A DNA stretch of 22,890 nucleotides from a virus. Of this stretch, positions 1-7,000 are shown one piece after another. Where the stretch lies: positions 1 through 22,890 of the IMG/VR virus record IMGVR_UViG_3300025093_000134; one strand, 5' to 3'. The notes beneath the pieces were generated by a model, which was not told where the DNA came from, did no database searches, and saw only the letters and a list, made by a program, of their open reading frames with translations. The translations under genes and the position numbers were made by a program. The stretch's first letter is position 1. Each line of letters begins with the position of its first letter.

Positions 1-390
1 GAGCTTTCGAGACACGTCAAGAGGTTGTGTAGCATTCAAAATCAACCAATATTTGTGTGCGTTGAGTAAGTAGTATTGTGACTGTTTAGCTTTAAGAGCT
101 TGACAACGCCATTTTTCGAAGTCAAAGCTCGATTTATAACGACTGCTGCCCATCGCGCACTCAGATTGGCGTATGTCAATTTGTAAATCGATGTCTGTGA
201 TTGTGTAGCCGATCGCTGAAATTTTTGCCTCACAGTCTTTAACAGAAGTAGGAGGCTCGTTGTCCGAGTAAATCCAAGGCGGCAGGTTTGGAATAATGTA
301 TTTTTCTTCCCAAAGAGAAGGTTTATGCGGCCTTACTTCCGAAGTGGAATGATTCGAGAATGTCCTCGATGTACCTGTTGAAATTCCCAT
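1..390 (-). CDS. Partial hypothetical protein, runs off left edge
   Basis: An open frame on the minus strand begins at ATG 390-388 and stays open to base 1, giving at least 130 codons. The C-terminus lies outside the window. I do not recognise the family. The first ~25 residues are Ser/Thr-rich. The body reads like a folded protein, with many Tyr, Trp and charged residues, for example 'PPWIYSDNEPPTS' and 'FDFEKWRCQALKAKQSQYY'. No signal peptide or membrane segment is apparent. Its start overlaps the 3' end of the winged-helix gene by 68 nt, so the two are probably cotranscribed. No later ATG, GTG or TTG occurs near the start in this frame, and a TTG lies a little upstream. The amino-acid make-up and the gene order on the same strand support it over the 63-residue ORF in another frame at 42-233. 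Confidence 0.6.
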   Translation of the reverse strand, partial: MGISTGTSRTFSNHSTSEVRPHKPSLWEEKYIIPNLPPWIYSDNEPPTSVKDCEAKISAIGYTITDIDLQIDIRQSECAMGSSRYKSSFDFEKWRCQALKAKQSQYYLLNAHKYWLILNATQPLDVSRKL

Positions 391-757
391 TGATGCAATA
401 AAGCGTGTGGTGTTCAAATCGGGTTCTGGTAACAAGATCGAGCTTTCTAAGTTTTTTAAGCTGCTCGCGAGTAGTCGCCTGAGACTGACCCAAAGCCTCA
501 GATAATTCGTTTACATCAGTCGGTTGAAGGGACTGTAACTCATAAATTAAAAAACGCAGCTTTTGGATTTGGTTATATCTCTTTTTATTCTTCGAATTGA
601 TCTCTCTGACAGCTCTATAGAGAGCTTCTCGTGCAAAAGCTGCTTGATGGTTCCGGGGGATATCTTTTGTCTGATAAGAGCTTCCACCGTTTGGCGAGCT
701 GCCAAGGGAAGTGTTGTGTCCTTTGTTGTTAGGCATAGGTGGTAAGGGTTGATACAC
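323..757 (-). CDS. Winged-helix DNA-binding protein (ArsR-like fold)
   Basis: A 144-residue frame with GTG start at 757; an ATG eight codons in (736) is an alternative. Residues ~62-135 look like a winged helix. A helix 'QKLRFLIYELQ' is followed by 'DVNELSEALGQSQATTREQLKKLRKLDLV' (helix-turn-recognition helix), then a wing 'TRTRFEHHTLYCIN' and a C-terminal helix. This pattern is typical of ArsR/MarR-type regulators; no metal-binding set is obvious. The first ~60 residues are low-complexity and overlap the upstream HNH-HTH gene in another frame. The real product may therefore be shorter, start at a non-standard codon, or arise by frameshifting from that gene. A DNA-binding regulatory role is inferred from the fold only. 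No convincing Shine-Dalgarno site precedes either start. Confidence 0.6.
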   Translation of the reverse strand: MYQPLPPMPNNKGHNTSLGSSPNGGSSYQTKDIPRNHQAAFAREALYRAVREINSKNKKRYNQIQKLRFLIYELQSLQPTDVNELSEALGQSQATTREQLKKLRKLDLVTRTRFEHHTLYCINGNFNRYIEDILESFHFGSKAA

Positions 758-1236
758 TTTGAATTACAGCACTTAGAACGCACACAGTGCTCTGGTTTAA
801 CCTCTTTTCTCCAGAATTGAGTGAAGATAAACCTCCTTGTGCGTTGGTATTGGGCGTCGTTAGGTCCTTTGTACAGACCTCCGTCGTCCGGAAACTCCAG
901 GCAAGCCTTGGGATCGAGGGTTGCTCGGTGCATGTTGAGCCACGCAAGAAGACGCTCGGACTTGTAGGTAGCCGTTTGGTGCTCTTCTCGACAGATCTCA
1001 CAGGCGTGGATGCCATCGAAAGGAAGCAGCACGTTTGCTGAGTCCTGAGAGCTGATAGTGATCGGCTGAGATCGACCACACCGGCAGGACCAAACGACAA
1101 CGTCACCGTAGTCCAGGACATCCCAGTGCCCACGGATGGTCTGAGAAGTTGGCTGACCAGGCGGACGAACTGGTGCCGAAGGCTGAAGAAGCCCCAAAAG
1201 CGCCGCCAGACGGGCGTCGCGAGTGTTCATAAGCAT
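547..1236 (-). CDS. HNH-type endonuclease with C-terminal helix-turn-helix
   Basis: A 229-residue protein with ATG at 1236. The N-terminal half has a Cys pair C51/C53 and a CxxC at C79/C82, suggesting a zinc-binding segment. Residues 150-168 read H-C-x4-C-C-N-x2-C-x-N-P-x-H-L, the zinc/active-site signature of HNH_3-like homing endonucleases. Residues ~180-220 ('ARQTVEALI' to 'SERSIRRIKRDI') look like a helix-turn-helix, as in phage-borne HNH enzymes that use an HTH for target recognition. A free-standing homing endonuclease or DNA-binding accessory protein is the likeliest role. The gene ends at TAA 549-547, inside the winged-helix frame, with a run of six T just before the stop. It is the first gene leftward from the 1237-1585 noncoding region and is probably controlled from there. 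Confidence 0.65.
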   Translation of the reverse strand: MLMNTRDARLAALLGLLQPSAPVRPPGQPTSQTIRGHWDVLDYGDVVVWSCRCGRSQPITISSQDSANVLLPFDGIHACEICREEHQTATYKSERLLAWLNMHRATLDPKACLEFPDDGGLYKGPNDAQYQRTRRFIFTQFWRKEVKPEHCVRSKCCNSKCINPYHLCLTTKDTTLPLAARQTVEALIRQKISPGTIKQLLHEKLSIELSERSIRRIKRDITKSKSCVF

Positions 1237-1585
1237 GTTGTTGTTCTTGTCTTAAGAGACTAACACACAGAGCGCACAGAAGGAGAGTATCGACAGATTT
1301 TCAAAAGGATAAGACTTTTTCACTTGAAGGTTTTTCCATACGTGCTGGCTGGTGTCGGGTGTCGATAAAGACGCTATCGCAAGGACACGGAGGCCAAAAA
1401 CTCTTACTTTTCTAATTTAATTACTTAATACGTATACTTAGACGTCTATATAGATACGAATTAAGAGACACACTGCTTAGATTTGAGCGTTCTAACGGAC
1501 TTTATTAGGTAACAACAGTCGCAAGCTCCCGTGGAAGGCAGTGTGAGTCATAGTGTTATACAATTTGATTAATAGATTAAGTATC
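1237..1585. promoter_or_regulatory. Divergent noncoding region
   Basis: About 350 bases lie between the leftward HNH gene and the ATG of the small rightward gene. I see no convincing coding frame on either strand. The middle (about 1405-1465) is very AT-rich and holds the dyad element annotated separately. Transcription must start here in both directions, so promoters are expected, but I cannot point to a clear sigma-70 -35/-10 pair. The rest shows no recognisable gene, tRNA or terminator. Confidence 0.5.
1424..1465. promoter_or_regulatory. 42-bp dyad-symmetric element (operator, origin or cruciform candidate)
   Basis: The arms at 1424-1435 (CTTAATACGTAT) and 1454-1465 (ATACGAATTAAG) are inverted copies matching at 11 of 12 positions. 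The spacer contains a perfect 10-bp palindrome, TAGACGTCTA, at 1439-1448, almost centred on the dyad. The left arm includes the 8-bp palindrome ATACGTAT (1428-1435), and CTATATAG (1446-1453) is another. The element lies between divergent genes. It could bind a dimeric or multimeric regulator (the nearby winged-helix or HTH proteins are candidates), act as a replication start, or be an integration or resolution site. No run of T follows it, so it is not a normal terminator. Confidence 0.6.
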
Positions 1586-1744
1586 ATGCGACTCACCTGC
1601 AATTCCGAATCTCCTCCGACCTGGCAAACGATCCGAGAAAGAGCTAATCAATTAGGGATCCCTGCCTGGAAACTTGCTGAAGAACTTGCTTTTCACGAGG
1701 ACAAAGAAACTTTGAGATTTTCAGACACATCGAATAACGGGTAA
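1586..1744 (+). CDS. Small hypothetical protein
   Basis: A 52-residue frame from ATG 1586; an in-frame GTG at 1553 would add 11 residues. I do not recognise it. Residues ~12-35 ('TWQTIRERANQLGIPAWKLAEELAFHED') could form a helix-turn-helix-like pair of helices, and the tail is polar. The ATG is preferred because the extra N-terminus is poor in coding character. It sits between the divergent control region and the strong ribosome binding site of the fibre region. A small DNA-binding or regulatory role is possible but unproven. Confidence 0.45.
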   Translation: MRLTCNSESPPTWQTIRERANQLGIPAWKLAEELAFHEDKETLRFSDTSNNG

Positions 1745-1779
1745 GATTAAATTCGAGGAATACTCAGATAGACTGATAT

Positions 1780-1788
1780 AAGGAGGTG
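1780..1788 (+). promoter_or_regulatory. Strong Shine-Dalgarno site for the first fibre gene
   Basis: AAGGAGGTG precedes ATG 1799 by about 10 bases. It is one of only two strong ribosome binding sites in the fibre region; most genes here have none. This fixes the start of the 270-residue protein and suggests high expression. Confidence 0.7.
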
Positions 1789-1798
1789 GACTATTTAA

Positions 1799-2611
1799 AT
1801 GCCTGAACGCAATAGCCCTGCTTGTCCACTTCATGGCGATCTCCCTAGGGCAAGACACCCTCACAACTTCTTCGGAATTGTGGCGGTTATCGATCAACTC
1901 ATCGACACTATTAGCGGCGTGGGAACTACAAGTTATACAAGATGCCCCTACGGCTACCCCGCCAACTTCGAAGGCGTAGTAAGGGCTCTTGAAGATTTAA
2001 ATTCTACGACAAGTGGTATTAGTGCTGGTGGAGGTGCTCCTGTAGTTACCTCTGGTATTACTGCTGGTTCTGGTTTATATGCTTCGATTAGTGGAGATTT
2101 AGTTTTACTCAACTTAGATTCACGGGCTGAGGGCTCGGTTTCGCTTGCTTACGATTCGAATACCGCTGTATACAGTGGATCTGCAAGTTCTTCACCAGGT
2201 GGTGGAGCGAGCGTCACTGTATCTGGAGCACCTGGTACAGGTTATTCAGCAGGTGACCTTTGGTTCGATACAAACGAAGGTCGTCTGTTTGTTTATGCAT
2301 CAGGCAACGACGTTGGATCTCCTGACTGGTATCAAACGAACGCCGAAGGCATTGCTCTTATGAGTGACCTTCCTCCGTCGGGCGGTGGTGAAAATGCACC
2401 TGCTCGTCACGGAAGTATTTGGTTTAACCAACTCGCAGGTTCGCTTTTCGTTTACGACGCGCAGACCAGTGGTTGGTATGAGACCGGTCCTCAGCGGAGT
2501 GTTGCTTATGGTTCTGCTCCCCCGAGTCCTCCTGTCGCGGGTGCTGGTTGGTACGACACGATTGATTCAGCACTTAAAGTTTGGAATGGCACTTCCTGGA
2601 TTAGCACTTAA
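1799..2611 (+). CDS. Virion structural protein, probable tail fibre or fibre base
   Basis: A 270-residue protein. The N-terminal part (residues ~24-68, with 'IDQLIDTISGVGTT', 'YGYPANFEGVVRALEDLN') resembles a segment I recall from marine-phage fibre proteins. A Gly/Ser/Ala-rich linker follows (70-145). The C-terminus has three copies of a phage-structural repeat of the form G-x-x-W(F/Y)-D-T-x-x-x-x-L-x-V-Y/W-x-x-x-x-W, at about residues 152-178, 205-228 and 249-267 ('GDLWFDT', 'GSIWFNQ', 'AGWYDTIDSALKVWNGTSW'). Such repeats are common in neck, baseplate-periphery and fibre proteins. The strong Shine-Dalgarno site upstream and its place ahead of the fibre cassettes support a role in virion assembly or fibre attachment. 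The precise location in the virion is inference. Confidence 0.7.
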   Translation: MPERNSPACPLHGDLPRARHPHNFFGIVAVIDQLIDTISGVGTTSYTRCPYGYPANFEGVVRALEDLNSTTSGISAGGGAPVVTSGITAGSGLYASISGDLVLLNLDSRAEGSVSLAYDSNTAVYSGSASSSPGGGASVTVSGAPGTGYSAGDLWFDTNEGRLFVYASGNDVGSPDWYQTNAEGIALMSDLPPSGGGENAPARHGSIWFNQLAGSLFVYDAQTSGWYETGPQRSVAYGSAPPSPPVAGAGWYDTIDSALKVWNGTSWIST

Positions 2612-2635
2612 TATCAGGACGCTTTTACCAAACCC

Positions 2636-2755
2636 ATGGCAGCCAAAAACGGTAACTACATCGCCTCTCGCCCTAAGACGACTTGTCAAGGTCAGGGTAC
2701 AAACTCCCGTCCAAAGCGTCGCGGTAAGAAAAAATTGAGAGGTCAGGGGCGCTAA
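2636..2755 (+). CDS. Tiny basic phage protein ending in RGQGR
   Basis: A 39-residue frame, ATG 2636, TAA 2753-2755. It reads 'MAAKNGNYIASRPKTTCQGQ' and then a tail dense in Arg and Lys that ends 'KKKLRGQGR'. I recall very similar mini-proteins (KNGNYIASRPK... ending KKYRGQGK/R) beside structural genes of marine cyanophages. The function is unknown. The charge suggests nucleic-acid or virion binding. It sits in the gap between the 270-residue structural protein and the first cassette. Confidence 0.7.
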   Translation: MAAKNGNYIASRPKTTCQGQGTNSRPKRRGKKKLRGQGR

Positions 2756-2779
2756 AGTGATGTTAAACAGTAAATAAAA

Positions 2780-3268
2780 ATGGCAATCGTCAGCCTTGTC
2801 GCAGGTGAGACTATTACTGCTGGTCAAGCAGTTTATATCAACTCATCTGGTCTTGCTCTAAGGACCCAGGCTGACGGTGGCAACATTGATTTAGCAGCTT
2901 GTGCGGGTGTCGCCCAGGACACAGTTCTTGAAGGTCAAAGTTTTCGGTGTAACGTCGACTCGGTATCAACAATACCGAGTGCCGCTTTCACACCAGGAAC
3001 TGCGCTTTTCCTACACCCATCTAATGATGGAGGATTAGCTGAGTACGATGTATTTGCTTCTGGTGTAGCAGCAACTGCGGCTGTAGGTCTTTATTTGACC
3101 CGTGTGGGCACAGCGCTGACCACTGATCGACTGGCCGTTGAATTAAAAAGACCCATATTTATTAATAACACTACATCGATCCTTCTTATGGAGACTGCAT
3201 CTGGATTGGTTGTAGATGCTATCCTGGATGAAGATGGCTTTAGAATTGACACAGAAGGTGCGCTCTAA
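2780..3268 (+). CDS. Fibre-cassette 1 head protein, beta-rich, possible trimerisation or attachment role
   Basis: A 162-residue protein beginning 'MAIVSLVAGETITAGQAVYI'. It is beta-rich with no signal peptide or membrane segment. The pattern 'G..ITAGQAVYINSSG' followed by 'GVAQDTVLEGQSFRCNV' is like small phage decoration/DUF2190-type modules, which carry 'aG..V...' and 'GiA......G..v.v' strands. It is a distant counterpart of the 165-residue protein at 8288-8785, which occupies the same position in the second cassette. The spacing to the next gene is 2 nt, so they are translated together. A base or adaptor that links the stalk to the virion is plausible. I cannot prove it is not a capsid-decoration protein. 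Confidence 0.6.
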   Translation: MAIVSLVAGETITAGQAVYINSSGLALRTQADGGNIDLAACAGVAQDTVLEGQSFRCNVDSVSTIPSAAFTPGTALFLHPSNDGGLAEYDVFASGVAATAAVGLYLTRVGTALTTDRLAVELKRPIFINNTTSILLMETASGLVVDAILDEDGFRIDTEGAL

Positions 3269-3270
3269 TT

Positions 3271-4059
3271 ATGCCTAGCCAGAAGATATCCCAGTTTCCA
3301 GCTCAAACGACCGTAGCGTCGGGCGATATCCTGGCGCTTGTAACTGTTTCGGGCAGCACTTTTGATAATAAACGAATAGGAATTGACGTTTTAGACGGTA
3401 GATATCACGCCACTGCTTCTGGCGGCGCGGCATTAGAAATCGCTGTCGAAGCTCTTGCTTCTGGCAACGCTGCTTTAACTGATTCTGTAGAAGCACTTGC
3501 CTCAGGTAACGCAGGCATTTCTATTGCAATCGCTTCAGGTAACGTTGCTCAAGCTTCTGGTAACGCAGGTATTAGCCTTGCGATTGCTTCTGGTAATGTT
3601 GCTCAAGCTTCTGGTAATGCAGCTCTTGTTGATGCATCAGCTGCTCTTGCTTCAGGTAACGCAGCACTTACCGACGTCTCAGGTAAGTACGACAAGACGG
3701 GTGGACCTATTACAGGCACTGTAACCGTTCAGGATCAGTCCATCGGCACCGTGGGCAACCAAGGCGTTCGTAATGGCACAATTACACTTGATTTTGCTTC
3801 AGCAAATAATTTTGAATTTGTCCTTGATGGGACTTCTACGCTTGGTGCACCAACAAACGCCAGCGGCGGTCAGTGCGGTGCTATTACAGTCCGCCAAGAC
3901 AGCACTGGATCGCGTACTCTTGCTTACAATGCGGTGTTCAATTTTGCCGGTGGCACTGCACCGACACTTACGACTACAGCTAGCGGGGTTGATGTAATTT
4001 CATTTTATGTTTCGTCCCCGACTGAGATTCAATCCGTTGCTGTTTTAGATCTCCAATGA
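3271..4059 (+). CDS. Fibre stalk protein with ASGN coiled-coil repeats (cassette 1)
   Basis: 262 residues. Residues 1-50 form an N-terminal module ('QKISQFPAQTTVASGDILALV', a common phage fibre start). Residues ~58-137 hold seven ASGN(A/V) repeats starting at 63, 77, 88, 95, 106, 113 and 127. The spacings of 14, 11, 7, 11, 7 and 14 are heptad and hendecad steps, which suggests a trimeric coiled-coil stalk. Residues ~138-262 form a C-terminal beta domain ('KYDKTGGPITGT', 'TLGAPTNASGGQ', 'TGSRTLAYNAVF', 'FAGGTAPTLTT') known in phage fibres. Its paralogue at 8813-9601 has exactly the same length. Its stop codon overlaps the next start (ATGA at 4056-4059), indicating coupled translation with the giant lectin-like protein it probably carries. 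Confidence 0.75.
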   Translation: MPSQKISQFPAQTTVASGDILALVTVSGSTFDNKRIGIDVLDGRYHATASGGAALEIAVEALASGNAALTDSVEALASGNAGISIAIASGNVAQASGNAGISLAIASGNVAQASGNAALVDASAALASGNAALTDVSGKYDKTGGPITGTVTVQDQSIGTVGNQGVRNGTITLDFASANNFEFVLDGTSTLGAPTNASGGQCGAITVRQDSTGSRTLAYNAVFNFAGGTAPTLTTTASGVDVISFYVSSPTEIQSVAVLDLQ

Positions 4060-7000
4060 TTCCTGGACAGGCTCAACAGTTTTTTGAAGCAGCCGCTGCT
4101 CAAGCTGGTGGCGGTGACCATCAGATTGAACGCAGCTTGCGTTTTAATGAAGATGATACAGCCAATTTATCGAGGACTTTTAGCACTTTTACAGACCTAA
4201 ATGTAGGCACTATATCTTTTTGGTTAAAAAGATCAGGTTTAGGTGCTGGTGTTATTGCAGCAGGTTGGGATGGAGGTGTTTCTTACAGTGGTTCGATTCA
4301 ATTCAATTCGTCTGATAATGCTCTACAAGTAAGTATCGGCGGTGCTGCTGCCTATACCTTTAAAACAAATGCAATTTTAAGGGATACTAACGCTTGGTAT
4401 CACGTAGTCGCAGCCTGGGATCGGGGTGCTGCTGCTGCCGACAAAGTAAAAGTTTGGATTAATGGTGTTGCTCAGACATCAAGTACCACAGCGTATCAGT
4501 CTTGGACTTCTGGTGATTGCCAGATATGGGCTAGTAATAGCGGAAACAGAATAGGCCGTGGCGACGCAGATAGGTATGGCAATTTTTTAAATGGATATTT
4601 AGCTGAATATCATTATGTAGATGGACAAGCACTTGATGAATCTAGTTTTGGACAATTTGACACAAACAATAACTGGAATCCAAAGGCATACTCTGGATCG
4701 TACGGATCAAATGGTTTCTATTTAAAATTTGCTGACAACAGTAGTGATTCTGCGCTTGGGACCGATAGTAGCGGTAATGGTAATAATTGGACTGTTAACA
4801 ACATTAATGCTGCCGACGGGGCTGCTGTAACAGTTGGTGCAGCTAATGGCGGACTGCCGATCCGGAACACTTCAGGTGACCAAGGAGGCACACCTGTCTC
4901 AGGGTTTAGATCAGACTCGTCATCAAGCCAACTTTTTCTTGCGCTTCCGTTAAATACAAACACTAGCGACGTAAGCAACTCAATTAACAGCGGTAGTACA
5001 ACAAAAACAACTACTAACCAGAGCACAGCTACGTCTTCGACGCAGGCAAGATTCTACGGCGCGTCAAGCTATTGGAACGCTAACACTGACGGAATCCTTG
5101 TAGCAGAGTCAGGTTCTGAACTTGTTGTCGGCACGGGTGATTTTACTATTGAGCTTTGGTTCTATGACGACAGTAATCATGGTGGAGGAGGATCTGGAAG
5201 ATGCTATTTGTTTGACAATCGGATTGGCGGTTCAATTGTTGGGGATCCTCCGACTATTACTGGATATGTCGACGGCAGTAGTGACATTAAATATGGATCT
5301 AGTGGTGGCGGCACGATTACAAGTTCACAAGGTACAGACGGAGTAAATAATAAATGGTTTCATTTTGCAGCAGTTAGAAACAGCGGTACAACAACCCTTT
5401 ATATCAACGGAACTTCTGTTGGCTCGCACTCAGATACTACCAATTACACAAATAACGGTTTTGGCATCGGCAGGGCTACTGACGGTGGTTACGGATGGGC
5501 TGGATATATTCAGGACTTCCGTGTATATAAAACTGCAAAATATACTTCAGACTTTAACATTCCTGCTGAAGCCAATCCGACGATAGGTGCTGATTGCGAC
5601 AGCCTGATCGATTCACCGACAAGTTACACGGCAGAATCTGGCAACAACGGTGGTAATTATGCGTTGTTAAATCCTCTTTCTATTATCCAAAGCGTTAGTG
5701 GAGATACATCTACGCCAACTTTCTCTAACGGAAACCTCACTTACGATGGAGTTAGTAGCAAGTGGGGTCCTGGCTTTGGGTCTATTGCAATTCCTTCTTC
5801 TGGCAAATGGTATTTTGAGGCGACTCTTGCCAGCACCACTGTTAACGCAGTTGTGGGGATAGCTAAATACCTTTATGCAACTGGAAATAGATTTTGGGAT
5901 CAAGGTACTGGCACTCAAACTTTGTTTAAATCTGCGGGCGGAGGTATTACACACAACAGCACATCTCTAGCCTCTGGCACTTCCCTTTCAGCTTCAGATG
6001 TCGTCGGTGTTGCCATCAACTGTGATGATGGTGAAGCGAAGTTCTACCTAAATGGCGCGCTAGAGGCAACGGTAGACATTCCAGCTAATGTAGTGGCAGC
6101 CATTGACGATGGAGAGGCTTTTCCGTTTGTTGACTCATATAACGGCGTTGATTGGTATTTAAACTTCGGCTCTCGCCCATTTGCGTTCACGCCACCAACA
6201 GATCATGTAAGTCTCTGCACGCAGAATCTGAGTGATCCATCGATTCCTAAATCTTCGACGGCGTTTGACACCAAATTATGGACTGGCAATGGTACTGCTA
6301 GGTCCATCACAGGGTACGACTTTAGTCCTGATTTTGCATGGATAAAAGACAGGACTGGAACTGATTACCATTCTTTCATTGATATTGTCAGAGGCGGAAC
6401 TAAGGTCGTTTTTTCTAATGTTACTAATGCCGAGGAAACACAATCACAAGCAATTACCTCTTTCAATTCAGATGGATTTGATCTTGGAACTTGGCAAGCT
6501 GTAAACAAAAATAGTGGCTCTTTTGTCGGCTGGACCTGGGACGCTGGAACTTCAAACACCTCACTTAGTGTTGGCGATCTAAATAGCTCTGCTTACAACA
6601 CAAGTCAGACGTGGAGCAGTAACGTTAGTGGTGGTTCTGGTGCATATGGAGCTGCTGCTAATGCTTTCAATGGCTCGTTAAGCAACTTTGCGTCACCGGA
6701 ATACAGTTCCCCGATGACGTACACCAACCCGTCAGCGTCCGATACTGTAATTAGCACGTTCGAGTTATACCTGGATATTTATACAATGTCTGGTATTACT
6801 CTAGAGCTGAATGACACAGACATTACGTCTCAAGTGTCTACTACTAAAAAGTGGTACAGCATTTCAGGATTTAGTGGTGATAATTTCAGTAAGCTTTATT
6901 GGCGACCTACTTCCGGCAACTTTGAAGTGCGGATATACGCAATTAGAATTAACGGGCAAATATTACTTGATAACGGTGTAACTCCTCCAAACGTCCCGAC

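Noticed and set aside
42-233. 63-residue minus-strand ORF
   Set aside because: Lies in another frame of the longer partial gene 1-390, which has better coding character.
729-1133. 134-residue minus-strand ORF overlapping the HNH gene
   Set aside because: No domain; the HNH frame holds the Cys/His signature.
1322-1345. 12-codon minus-strand frame upstream of the HNH gene, a possible leader peptide
   Set aside because: Too short, with no recognisable ribosome site or pausing motif.
3457-3680. Regular DNA repeats resembling a CRISPR array
   Set aside because: They encode ASGN protein repeats in frame inside an intact stalk gene, with irregular units and no unique spacers.
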